A DNA stretch of 64,000 nucleotides, taken from NCBI GenBank assembly GCA_001510575.1, contig LNGK01000010.1:557825-621824 (forward strand), written 5' to 3'. Within the stretch, counting starts at the first letter, position 1, and every line of letters starts with the position of its first letter. The stretch is from Knoxdaviesia capensis. Its lineage: Eukaryota > Ascomycota > Sordariomycetes > Microascales > Gondwanamycetaceae. Shown piece after piece: positions 12,353 through 21,942 of the stretch. The position numbers and the translations under genes were made by a program. The notes beneath the pieces are model-generated. The model did not search any database and had not been told where the DNA came from. It saw only the letters and a list, made by a program, of their open reading frames with translations.

Positions 12353-12366
12353 ATTAGGGTTAGGGG
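12353..12366. promoter_or_regulatory. Telobox-like TTAGGGTTAGGGG element
   Basis: Two telomere-type hexamers in tandem (read CCCCTAACCCTAAT on the gene strand) lie 23-36 bp upstream of the transporter start codon, in its leader or core promoter. Such sites bind Tbf1/telobox factors in fungi; binding here is inference. Confidence 0.4.
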
Positions 12367-12984
12367 AGGGAGAAGATCTGAGTCTTCGGGGGGAGTTTGA
12401 AAGTTCAAGCGCAGGGAGTATCTCCAAGCACAGATAAGCAAACGCCCAGACAACACAAGAAAGCGCAAGAAGTTACTAGACTGTGTAGGCGACGGTAAGG
12501 AGAGAGAAGGAATGAAAAAAGTTGAAAATGTTTGCTTGTTTGATGGGGGCACTTGAATATAAATAGCGGATGATAATGTATGTATGCAGACCTCTGTATT
12601 AGACTGCCATGCAATATGGGCCCCGGTTAAATCGTCTATTACTACCACGCTTAGGATGGAGACTCGGGAGACTTGCGTTCTCCAATATTCTCTTTATTCT
12701 GGTGATGATCCTGTTTGCCGATGCAGAGTACCGCCGGCAGGGCAAGGATAAGCTCGGTGACTCCACGAGCCATCACCTGAAGTCAGTCGGCATCTTGACG
12801 TGAAATGACAGGAAAGGGACCGCTTCCGTTGGTCAACGGAAGCTGTCACCGTCAGGAAAAGGCCAGAGATAACTCGGGATGAAAGCTGAGAAGTGCCGAG
12901 GGCCTGGAGTGCTTCCTGCTAGCGAGAACATGTGGATAGACTAGCCAGATCTTGGCTTGAGTGTGACCTCAAGTTTGCCATTCA

Positions 12985-12997
12985 TGTGCGTGCGTGC

Positions 12998-13044
<47 letters not shown>
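12985..13044 (+). repeat. (TG)n microsatellite
   Basis: An imperfect TGCG start runs into about twenty uninterrupted TG units. The His/Thr-repeat frame on the other strand is an artefact of it. Confidence 0.95.
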
Positions 13045-13045
<1 letters not shown>

Positions 13046-14544
13046 CCTCAATGCACTCGTACTCATTGACACAAATAGGCAAATGCATTTGGTTGGAGGG
13101 GAGAGACGTGTGATGGCTCCACATGGGGGGATGGCAGGGGACTACCCCATGGGGAAGTCTCCAGATTAAGATCTTGAGTGAGGGGAACAAGACTTAGGGA
13201 GGAAAACTTGCTCCAAAATTCGTGGGTGTATCACTTCGACTCGCACTTTTCATTTGTCGGTAGAAAGAGGGAACTTTACATGGAGCTGTTGTGTCACCCA
13301 GTCTTTAATTCAGTAATATGGACGATAGAGGAGTTTATATACACTCAGAGGAATCGATCGGTGAGATCACATCCAAATTAATCGCGAAAAAGTGAGGTTA
13401 GTGTTGGCGATCTCCATAGCTGGCCACATTCCGGGGGCGGATCTCCAACCGCCCCCTTGAGTGGATTAAGAAATGCCGTGTACAAGTTCCGATACATTCT
13501 TTGGCGAGCAATCTCTTGGGGTTTACGGCGTGTGATAGATACACAAGTGTATATTCGAACTGTCGGTCTAGGGCCTACGCGGGATGTTCCACCCCTGGTT
13601 ACCCTAGGAAAATCCGAAGCTAGCACACGGGGACAGGTACGAGCATACGTGGATGGGCCGTGGTTTTGTGGTGTGCATCGGGGGCGTCTCTACGAAAAAG
13701 CATCAACTGTTCCCAAGAAACACCGAGGGCTTCCATTTGGCCGTGGCTTTGCTATCTGCCGGGCTGAATAGGAGGGTCGCCAACTCTTCTCCAATACAGT
13801 GGAACTGCCGAAGCCATTGGATGCAACATGAACGATTGTGCAGGAACAAAGAGACCAGTTATGTGAAGGCATTTCAGAAGCCGAGGTGGCGGTTGCTTCA
13901 GGATACTCTCTCCAATATTTTTGCAGAGTAATTGTGTGTCTAGGAGAAGGCATACATGAGTTCCCGTGCAAACGGATGCGACACCCAAGAATTTCCTTGT
14001 AAGCCGCCACGAGGAGAAATCGGGGGCGTGCTAACAATTTAAAGTTTGTATATGCGGAGTGCTCAATCGTATGGACACTGGCAAGTCAATGGTTAACCCA
14101 ACGGCACTAATACAAGATAGAGAGAAATATATTCCGACTTTGCTTGAGGAGGGGCCGGTGTCTAGCTTGTGCGAGTATAAGCTTAAAGACAGTATAGTCC
14201 GCGGGAGAACCTTCTTTTGCGTGGCTAAAGTCCAACGCTCGAAACTGTCCCCATCCTTAGCCCCTGTCGTATGGAGGAGGAGGGCAACTCGGGGGAGAGC
14301 AGCAAACGCGCGCAAGGCGGCAGCTGGATGAATTTCCGTGATACACACTTTTCATACTGTGGTGTTGCATGCTGATGAAGTGTGTGTATGCACTGGGACA
14401 GATGAGTACATACGCGTCTATGAAGTGCCGATGCTGCATAAGTATGGTGGGCCAACAACTGAAGCCGACATGGAAAATGCCCGAAGAATACGACCCCATT
14501 GCTTCATCCATCTACTACGCTCAACATTGAGGCAATTACCACCG

Positions 14545-14600
14545 TAACCCTAACCGACGACAAACCCCAGACCCTAATTCCAGCAGCCCTAAGTTTAGGG
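14545..14600. repeat. Interstitial telomere-hexamer (telobox) cluster
   Basis: Within 56 bp there are TAACCCTAACC (14545-14555), ACCCTAA (14571-14577) and the inverted pair CCCTAA-GT-TTAGGG (14587-14600). It lies about 720 bp upstream of the CCCH protein start codon. The hexamers match the common fungal telomere repeat but are degenerate and mixed in orientation, so this is a regulatory cluster or an old repair scar and not a telomere. Confidence 0.55.
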
Positions 14601-15318
14601 TCAGATTAGGCCTGGGCGGCGACGAACAAGCCAATCGCCGTGCCTGAGGTGGCGATTTTGAAAAACTCTCCGCGTGGGAAGAAAGCAACATTACACGACA
14701 TACTGGAAAACCTGAACACAGTAGCGGTCGTAAAATTGTTCACCTCCTAGGTCAAACGATATCGCCGTTTGCCGGGGCGTTTGTCGGGCGTTGTGGGATG
14801 CAACAGAGATTCATCGGCAGGCTCAGTCCTCCGCGTCAAATCGCGCTTGGCAAAACTATTTGAACGTTTCACCAATCGCGCCTAGTGCCCTGCTGACATC
14901 AGCAGTATCACAACCCCTCACACAATCGATATCGGACCGCTTCCTAATTCCTTTCCCTACCAATGAATGACATTCTCAATGCTTCTCCGACAACGAAGTG
15001 CAGCATATTTGCGAAACGACTCCTGCCCTACACTACTCAGTCCCCTTTCCTCGGAGGTCGGTAGACGTGACAGCCTGTTGCAGCGATAGCGGGACACATC
15101 AAAGGAGTGTTGCTGTGGAGGCTCTGTTCAGGTGTGGTGTTGGGCCAAACGAAAAGATTTTTCCTCGCATGCCGTCACTGTCTCTAAGCTGCAACGAACC
15201 GTTAATTTTTTTTTCGCCTTTCCTCCCGTTTGCTCTTCCTGCTGTTCACTTGCCGCTGCTTACCCGTTTGTCTGACTGATCCCGACCGGCCTGCCGTCCT
15301 CCCCTTGCGAGCCAGAAG

Positions 15319-17193
15319 ATGCCCGTGGGAGGTCCGAATGAGTATCGGCACGTGAGGAGCGGAAGCGTGAATATTCCTCCGGCGTCAACCAGTGCTCCGC
15401 GTCCCATGGTTCCTTCCGGTGCAGGCCAAATACGCTTCGACGGCCCCCGCAGCCCACCAAGTACGTTTCTTCATGTCCCAACAACCAACACATCCCCGGC
15501 CCTGTACCCCAGATCTGGGACCCGCGGTTTCTCTGGCATACGACTCTGGTTCTGATTGTGTCTGACTTTTCTTTTTCTTTTTCCAGACACTTCGCACGTT
15601 CCGTGCAAGTTCTTTAAACAGGGTGCTTGCCAGGCCGGTAACGCCTGTCCGTTCAGTCACGACATCGGCGCTGCGGCCGAGACTGTTTGTAAATATTTTG
15701 CCAAGGTCGGTCGTCCACGCACATTCCGTTCCCGTTCCGTGCTCGCGTTAACTCCCATCCTTCTTGATGCTCAGGGCAACTGCAAGTTCGGTCCGAAATG
15801 CGCCAACATCCATGTTTTACCCGATGGACGTCGAATCAACTACGGAAAGAACGGTGTCACGATCGGCGGCCCGCCCATAAGTCTCGGACGCCAACCCGCA
15901 ACTGGAAACCAAACATACCACCAAACCACGAGCGCTCTTACATACTCCCTGAACCGAGCTGAAAACACCTCCCAGTTCGGCTCAGGGTATCCTTATGACG
16001 ACCGCCAGCAATCCCAGTCGCATCACCTTGGCCGACAACCCAGCCTCGACAACGGCCTTCCCTCCATCGACGCCCCATATTCACACCCAGGATCAAACTA
16101 CGGCTCTCCTCGTGATGATGACTTCCTGAGACCCGGCCTGGCGCTTTCGCCAGCTGCTGCCAAAGGCCTTTCTATCCTGGACGCACCCCTTCCCGCTTCG
16201 TTTGATTCAAACGGCATCTCGAATGCCGCACGCTATCCGGCCGGCCCGTGGCCTTCATCGGTCCCCTCCAAATTTGGCCTCGAATCGCCGTCGCCGAGCT
16301 TGAACACCGCAAAGGATATCCGCACGTCCGAGGCTCTCAAACTCCTTCGGACCAGCGCTTTCGGCAGCAGCGACTATGCCTCGGCCGGCGCTATTGGCAC
16401 TCCCCCTGCATCGTCGCTGTCCGAGGAATACTACGGCAAACGCCAGATGCACTCCAGCAAATACGTAAAACCTAAGCTGATGAGCTCAAGTCTGCCCAAG
16501 ATTGGCGGTGCTGGAACCGTGGACCGCGACTGGGAGGCTGAGTTTGCCTTCCTGGAAGAGGACTACGTGCCCCAAAATCTCCAAGACCTTCTCACGCCGG
16601 CAGAGAAAGCCCGGCGCGGGAGTATGCGGGCCGTGGACGCGGAGGAGCCTGTCGGCAGCCAGAAGTTTGGCAGCCCCATCATGGCCGCTAGCCCCAGCCG
16701 CTGGGGACCGCTCTTCCAACGCCAGAAGGAGGAAGAGGCCGATGCCCGCCTCAGCAAGCAATCGGCATTTGGCCATGTCGGGTCTCCCCTGCGCACGTCG
16801 AGTCTTGCAGCCGAACTGAGCGGGCGCAGTCCCGCGTCTCGGCACGATGGCGATGCAAATCTGTCAGCTCTCAGTCTCCAGTTCCAGAGGACAAGAGTGG
16901 CCGAGGACCTCGGGACATCTCCCCTCTCCCGCCCATCGTCCGGAATCGGCAAAACCAGTTCTGGACTTGCCATCGGAAACGTCCCAAGAGAACGCGACCG
17001 CGGTGGAGATCGCCATGTGTCCACTGGCTCTATGAGCAGCATCACCGCCGGTGGTGCGGGGCGCTTTGCAACCACGATAGACGAAGAAGACCCCAGCCTT
17101 TTGTTCAGTATGGATGATTACGAGGATGTTCAGGCCACTTCTAACGTCGGCCGTAAACCCCCGGGACCCGGGAGCGTCGAGAGGTGGAGCTAA
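15319..17193 (+). CDS. Tandem CCCH zinc-finger protein, Lee1-like
   Basis: Three exons (15319-15460, 15587-15705, 15775-17193) give 559 aa. Finger 1 is C54-x7-C62-x5-C68-x3-H72; finger 2 is C82-x7-C90-x5-C96-x3-H100 and is split by intron 2 between residues 87 and 88. The remaining ~450 residues are Ser/Pro-rich and mostly disordered, with short conserved-looking islands (DWEAEFAFLEEDYVPQNLQD, and an acidic ...DEEDPSLLFSMDDYED near the C-terminus). The tandem CCCH pair close to the N-terminus and the long low-complexity tail fit the fungal Lee1 group, thought to bind RNA; target unknown. Intron 2 is 69 nt with no in-frame stop, so an unspliced transcript would stay open and insert 23 residues into finger 2. 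The start codon chosen is the first in-frame Met before the fingers. Confidence 0.85.
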
Positions 17194-17771
17194 ATTTCAA
17201 CTTCCTCCTGACATGCCAGCCATCGACAACACTTCACATGTCCGTGACATGTGCTCACTAATATCTTTGATTTTTCATCTCTATTTTGTCTCTTTCACTC
17301 CATTTCTCCCTCCCTACATACATTTCTTCATGATAGAGTGCTATATATATCTAGCACGCACTCATGGGTACCCTATGTCTATATTTGTTTTGGGGCGTAT
17401 CTGGTTTAAACGGGTAGGAGGCTGTGATTTTTCACTTGGAGGTAGTCTAGTGATACCGGAGTATCTCTTGGATAATATAAATTTTGGAATTCGTTCATCT
17501 GTTCCGTTCTAAATTCGTAGGAAAGATTTCGTTCCATAAAATCACACCAGAGGAAAATTGACCGGAGGGAGAGTATATATCAATATATACGAGTTTGGAA
17601 GAGAGCTCGTGTCCTGAACATTAAACGCAGGATGACCAGAGTATCTCTCACTTTCCTCAATCCCCACATATCAATTCTAACGCATATATTTGCAGGGGGG
17701 AGATTAGAAGAACTGGGAGGTATTATTATACACGCTATCGACACAGATTATACCAAAGTATAAAGTCCACT
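17194..17771. other. Intergenic, convergent 3' regions
   Basis: These 578 A/T-rich bases lie between the CCCH gene (+) and the ACP gene (-). They contain several TATATAT stretches suitable for 3'-end formation and no gene. Confidence 0.6.
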
Positions 17772-18513
17772 CTAGTTCGCATCGGGTTGGCTCAGGATGT
17801 ACTCGACAGCCTTGTCAACTATGGTAGAAAAAATATTCGGTTAGCCGTAAACTTCAAGATAGCTGGGAAGAGTAGGAAGGAAACATACCCGAGTGAATGG
17901 TGTCGGCATCCTTGTCCGGGATCTCAATGCTGAACTCCTATAGATGGCGTGAAGCGGGTTAGACGCAAAGCCGGCCTAGCAGTAGATTAGTTATGGGGTA
18001 TACAAACCTCTTCAATAGCCATCACAACCTCAACGGTATCCAGGCTATCCAAGCCAAGGTCGTTGGCGAAGTGGGCGGTCGACTTGATCTGTAAGGCAGT
18101 GAAGGTTATAAGAGTTATTAACTGGAACTATAGCAGCAAGAGCTCGATTCGGGGCTTCATACGTTGCTATGGTCATTGACCTGCATTGAAATTGTAGATG
18201 GTTAGTTATAAGAACGTTGGAGGTGATAGCAGAAGGTACGGGCTAATGAAGCAGAAATGCAGTCTTAAAGTTGAGCATGCTCCTGCTGATAAATGCGTAC
18301 CTTGTCAAATCCCTCAAGCAGGGAAATGATGCGGCCCTCGACCTCCTCCTTGTTGAGAGCGCCGCCTGCAGAGTAGCTCCGGATGGTGACGGGGCTCACG
18401 AAAAGCCTCTGGGAAACTACCGATCGCGACACGAGAGGGGAGCTGGTGATGACTGTGCGCGACGCGGCGGTGCGTTGCGCAATGGCGCGGACTGCGGAAG
18501 AGAGACGGAACAT
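17772..18513 (-). CDS. ACP1: Mitochondrial acyl carrier protein (complex I-associated)
   Basis: Five minus-strand exons (18513-18301, 18180-18163, 18088-18008, 17937-17889, 17818-17772) give 135 aa. Exon 2 is an 18-nt micro-exon (VNDHSN). Residues 1-50 are a basic, Ser/Arg-rich mitochondrial presequence. The mature domain carries the phosphopantetheine attachment motif DLGLDSLDTVEVVMAIEEEF, with Ser92 as the modified residue, followed by the helix III/IV region DKDADTIHSV. Mitochondrial ACP carries acyl chains for mitochondrial type II fatty acid and lipoate synthesis and, as the NDUFAB1-type subunit, is part of respiratory complex I and supports iron-sulfur assembly. The 23-kDa complex I subunit gene lies 649 bp upstream on the same strand. 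All splice junctions keep frame and reproduce the family consensus. Confidence 0.95.
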
Positions 18514-19162
18514 GGTGACGGGGAGAAGAGGGAAAGACAGCGAGAGCGCGGTGTTTTATTTTGGCACACAAAAAAACCGTCAAGTTAATGAAGGACCGGA
18601 TAGCTCGATGGAAAACGTGGTCGCTCGGGTGGTCTGGATGGCGGATGGAGGTTGTTTCGATTGATATGCGGAAGAGAAATACAGAAGAAGGACGGTGATA
18701 ATTTTCTGCAAACCCGAGCCGAGATTTACTCGCCATACAAACCAGCAAGTCACGTGGCTTGGCCATCCTAAATGCTTCATGTTGATTGGGCAATTGCAGA
18801 TCCCTGATTTTGAACCCAGATGTGAATGTGCATGAGATGTACATGCATGTACTATTACATTCAAATATGTATGTATTGATACTTTAGTATACATGAACAA
18901 TATGAGCTTCTAGCTATGTCCAGATAAAAATTATCACATCTGTACAGAGTATGTGTTCGATACAATTCGACTTCAATACTCTATTCCCAGGGGCCAATAC
19001 TATGAACATGAAAAAGAAAAAAAAAAGAAAAAAAGGAAAAAGGAGGGCTTCCGGATATCCAGTCGAATGACGGGGCTCTGCATCCTGGATATCAATGTTC
19101 CGCGTTGGATGAACTAACAGCATATCAATCGCAATACCCCATCGTACACGCACACGCCGTGT
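18514..19162. other. Intergenic between two complex I genes
   Basis: This 649-bp gap holds the ACP promoter and the 3' end of the 23-kDa subunit gene. An A-rich tract lies near 19010-19045. No gene seen. Confidence 0.6.
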
Positions 19163-19947
19163 TTACCGATAGGGCGAGTCGGCGTGAATGGCAGCGGCCA
19201 GCTCGGGCTCCCACTTATCACCATTCGCCAGCAACTTCTCCTTGTTGTACAGCAGCTCCTCTCGTGTTTCCGTCGCGTACTCGGCGTTGGGCGATTCCAC
19301 AATGGCATCGACGGGGCAGGACTCCTGGCAGAATCCGCAGTAGATGCACTTCGTCATGTCGATGTCGTAGCGGGTGGTCCGGCGCGAGCCGTCGGCGCGC
19401 TCCTCGGCCTCGATCGTGATGGCCTGCGCCGGGCAGATGGCTTCGCAGAGCTTGCAGGCAATGCACCGCTCCTCGCCGGACGGGTAGCGGCGGAGAGCGT
19501 GCTCTCCGCGGAATCGGGGCGAGATCGGGCCCTTCTCGAAGGGGTAGTAGATGGTGTAGCTGGAGGCCGGCGAGCACATTCGGTGTCAGCAACAAAACGT
19601 CGGTACTGCGCAAAACGCAAAAAAAGGAACCCCCCAGGAGCGAAAACTTACGGTGGCCGGAAGAACTGTTCCATCAGGACGTACATGCCCCGAGCCATTT
19701 CGGTCAGGAGGAAGTACTTTCCCAGGCGGTCCAGCGTCGATTCCTTCTCCTCGTCCCACTCGGGGAACTTCTTCAACCGGAACCCGGAGGGCGGTGGCCC
19801 CGAGGGTGTGGCATATCCGCGCACCCGCAGCGCGATGACAGAGCGGGCGAGAACTGATGTCTGGGTGCCAACTGCCGGCGAGCGGGCGGAAGACACTAAT
19901 CGGAGGCCGGAAGGCCCGAGATATCGGGTGGGGGGTATCATGGCCAT
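19163..19947 (-). CDS. NDUFS8: Complex I 23-kDa subunit (NDUFS8/TYKY), 2x[4Fe-4S]
   Basis: Two minus-strand exons (19947-19652 and 19559-19163) separated by a 92-nt intron give 230 aa. An Arg/Ser-rich mitochondrial presequence occupies about the first 45 residues. Two ferredoxin-type cysteine motifs are intact: CIACKLCEAICP and CIYCGFCQESCP. They bind clusters N6a and N6b in the peripheral arm of NADH:ubiquinone oxidoreductase, passing electrons towards quinone. The conserved GPISPRFRGEHALRRYPSGE block precedes the first motif, as in homologues. Length matches the family. Two teloboxes sit about 190-210 bp upstream of the start codon. Confidence 0.96.
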
Positions 19948-20133
19948 TGTGGTGGCGGCGCAATTCGTTGATTGATGGGCGAGAGCTGTGTTTTGGGGGA
20001 TGGGAAGCAGAATTTCAACTCAACTCGTTTGCTGAGCTACGGAGGCATAAGCGTTGATGAGAAAATCTCCGTCGCTGATTGGCCAAGCACGGCTGGCTGC
20101 ATATCACGTGGCCGAGATTGCGTCCTGGACTGC

Positions 20134-20156
20134 AAACCCTAATGCCAACCCTAACC
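20134..20156. promoter_or_regulatory. Paired teloboxes upstream of the 23-kDa complex I gene
   Basis: AAACCCTAA (20134-20142) and AACCCTAACC (20147-20156) lie 187-209 bp upstream of the start codon at 19947. The spacing is 13 bp, close to one helical turn. A regulatory role is inferred from known telobox-binding factors in fungi. Confidence 0.45.
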
Positions 20157-20217
20157 GCTGTCCGCTGTTTTTGTTTGCCCATCGTTTTTCCCAGGTCTTC
20201 TTCCGACTTACTTCCTA

Positions 20218-21313
20218 TGTCTACTTTATCTCAAGCCATATCGTGCAATGACCAGACTTTGTCTCGGATATTAGGCCATGAACTGCCCCCAGCGGATGCC
20301 TCTCTCACGATTGTGTTCCTTATCCTAGAATGCGTGGAGACGAGAACTGGAAGCACTGGTTCAGTGACAAACATATTCACTTGTGCAGGCGACATGATCT
20401 GGACGATGATTTACAACTCTCCCGACTGATGCAATACCAGCTACCATTTCATGTCCTTCGCACCCCCCTCCCAACTTTAAAGCTCAGGCTGTTTCTAGAT
20501 CACCAGCAGCTCCTTCGCAAGACACCACCACAGGCCACGCTGGCAGCAATTCCGTGTCTCCAAACTGCCAGGCTATTGACACCACCCACCCTAGAAGGTT
20601 CTTCGGTAGCCAACTGGCCGCTCTTCGCCTGCTTAGCCCTGGTATCCTGCCGAGCATCTGGTGTATGGGCCTGTGGCGGCGTGTTTCGCCCTGTGGTCCG
20701 GTCATAGAAACTCTCACGCTGCTCACGTCAGGCCTGCCCGGCCATGCGAACTACGGCCTGCGCGGCAAGGATATATTGTACTGCTTCTCACCGCTTTCAC
20801 ATCGTAGATATTCAGAGGCTCAAACCCGCGAAACCACCAGCATATCCCCGCTATGCCCGGGCATACTATACTCGCTAACAGGACAGATGTGGCCTTGTCC
20901 TGCAGGCCGATGCACAGCCAACCTACCGGACATACCAGATGCTCCTCCACGGCGACATGTCCGAGGCGATAACCCCGTGCTCAATGTGCTCTCTGCTAGG
21001 TTTCCGGGTGCTGCCGATCCATTTTGCCGCAGAGAAAGTCTACGCCGGCGTGGAGGCTACAGAGCCATTGTGGATGACTTTTGTAAGTGGTCTTCCCGGG
21101 GATGAGGGCTCTGTTCCGTTCAATGTCCATGCTCAGTCGGAATCGGTGGAGCTGTTGGATGCCGCTCCGGCCACGGGCGGACATCGGACGAACTACGGGA
21201 CGCCGTTAGCAGAAGTGCAACTGCAACTACGAGAAGATAGATACAGCCCTGGACAGTTGAAATCAAAGATCCCTTTGCACGCTTTAGGCGTTCTCAAATG
21301 TTATAAACAGTAG
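20218..21313 (+). pseudogene. Possible relic of a fungal transcription-factor gene
   Basis: The frame from 20218 reads a stretch (LPPADASLTIVFLILECVET, then RTGS and CAGDMI) that resembles the core of the Fungal_trans_2 middle-homology region, where a helix of small hydrophobics is followed by a TGSW-HL-GA pattern. The frame stops at 20427. The next frame continues with a weaker fit (SRLMQYQLPFHVL), and frame changes recur to about 21313. No Zn2Cys6 DNA-binding motif is left. This is pattern recognition without alignment; unannotated introns or chance similarity are real alternatives. Confidence 0.22.
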
Positions 21314-21831
21314 AATGAAGCCGTGGAATTGAGATACGACATGCCATGCAGGAGATCACCACGGAACACTAAACTGATTAGTTGGTGGATGGACCCAAAA
21401 GTTCCTCCCCGCAGTTACAAAACCCCCAAAGGTCCCTGTTTGTCCCCTACAGAGATCTGACCACGTTCTTTCTCACGACCCCGTGAAGCTTCGCCGTCTC
21501 GTAGATTCCTCGCCAATACTTGACTTCCGCACGTTCTCACGCTCCGCGTCATCTTTCCGCGCACAGCTTCTGGTGGATGCAGCGCCGCTTCCCACATTGC
21601 CCGTGTTATTTCTGCCCTGACCATCGCAGTGCATTTTCGTCATCTCGAGACCGGCCTGCAGTTGGATATATCAACACCCCGTCAGCCCTAAGCCCGCGGC
21701 GTTCTGTATACATTGATCGCCAGACACACGACGTTCGCAGTGCCGGTTATTCGCCCGAAGGTCCGGCGAGAAAGCAAACGGCTCACACGGCAATTGCGCT
21801 TCAGGTTCGGGGTGTAGACGGCGCTTGCAGA

Positions 21832-21838
21832 TATATAA
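21832..21838 (+). promoter_or_regulatory. Probable TATA box of S9 peptidase gene
   Basis: TATATAA followed by GG lies 105 bp before the start codon at 21943, a good distance for a fungal core promoter with a short leader. Confidence 0.55.
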
Positions 21839-21942
21839 GGACCATACCCAGGATGGTGTCGCGTCTGCAATAATCCATTCTATCTCTACCGGTTCATTCC
21901 AATTGTTGCAGTTCTTATCAATCCACCGTTGACTTTTCCACA

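Larger units (their letters stand above)
12331..15318. other. Gene-free region with GT microsatellite and telobox cluster
   Basis: No recognisable gene was found in about 3 kb. The left 300 bp serves as promoter for the transporter. A long GT microsatellite lies at 12985-13044 and a cluster of telomere hexamers at 14545-14600. The 300 bp before 15319 are pyrimidine-rich, consistent with the leader of the CCCH protein gene. Confidence 0.5.
19948..21942. other. Intergenic with teloboxes and possible gene relic
   Basis: The left part (19948-20160) is the promoter of the 23-kDa complex I gene. A possible broken transcription-factor gene occupies 20218-21313. The right part (21314-21942) is the promoter of the S9 peptidase, with a TATA box at 21832. 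Confidence 0.5.

Noticed and set aside
12957..13190. Frames with Cys/Val and His/Thr dipeptide repeats
   Set aside because: Both are products of the TG microsatellite.
14545..14600. Possible chromosome end
   Set aside because: Hexamers are few, degenerate and mixed in orientation, with ordinary genes on both sides.
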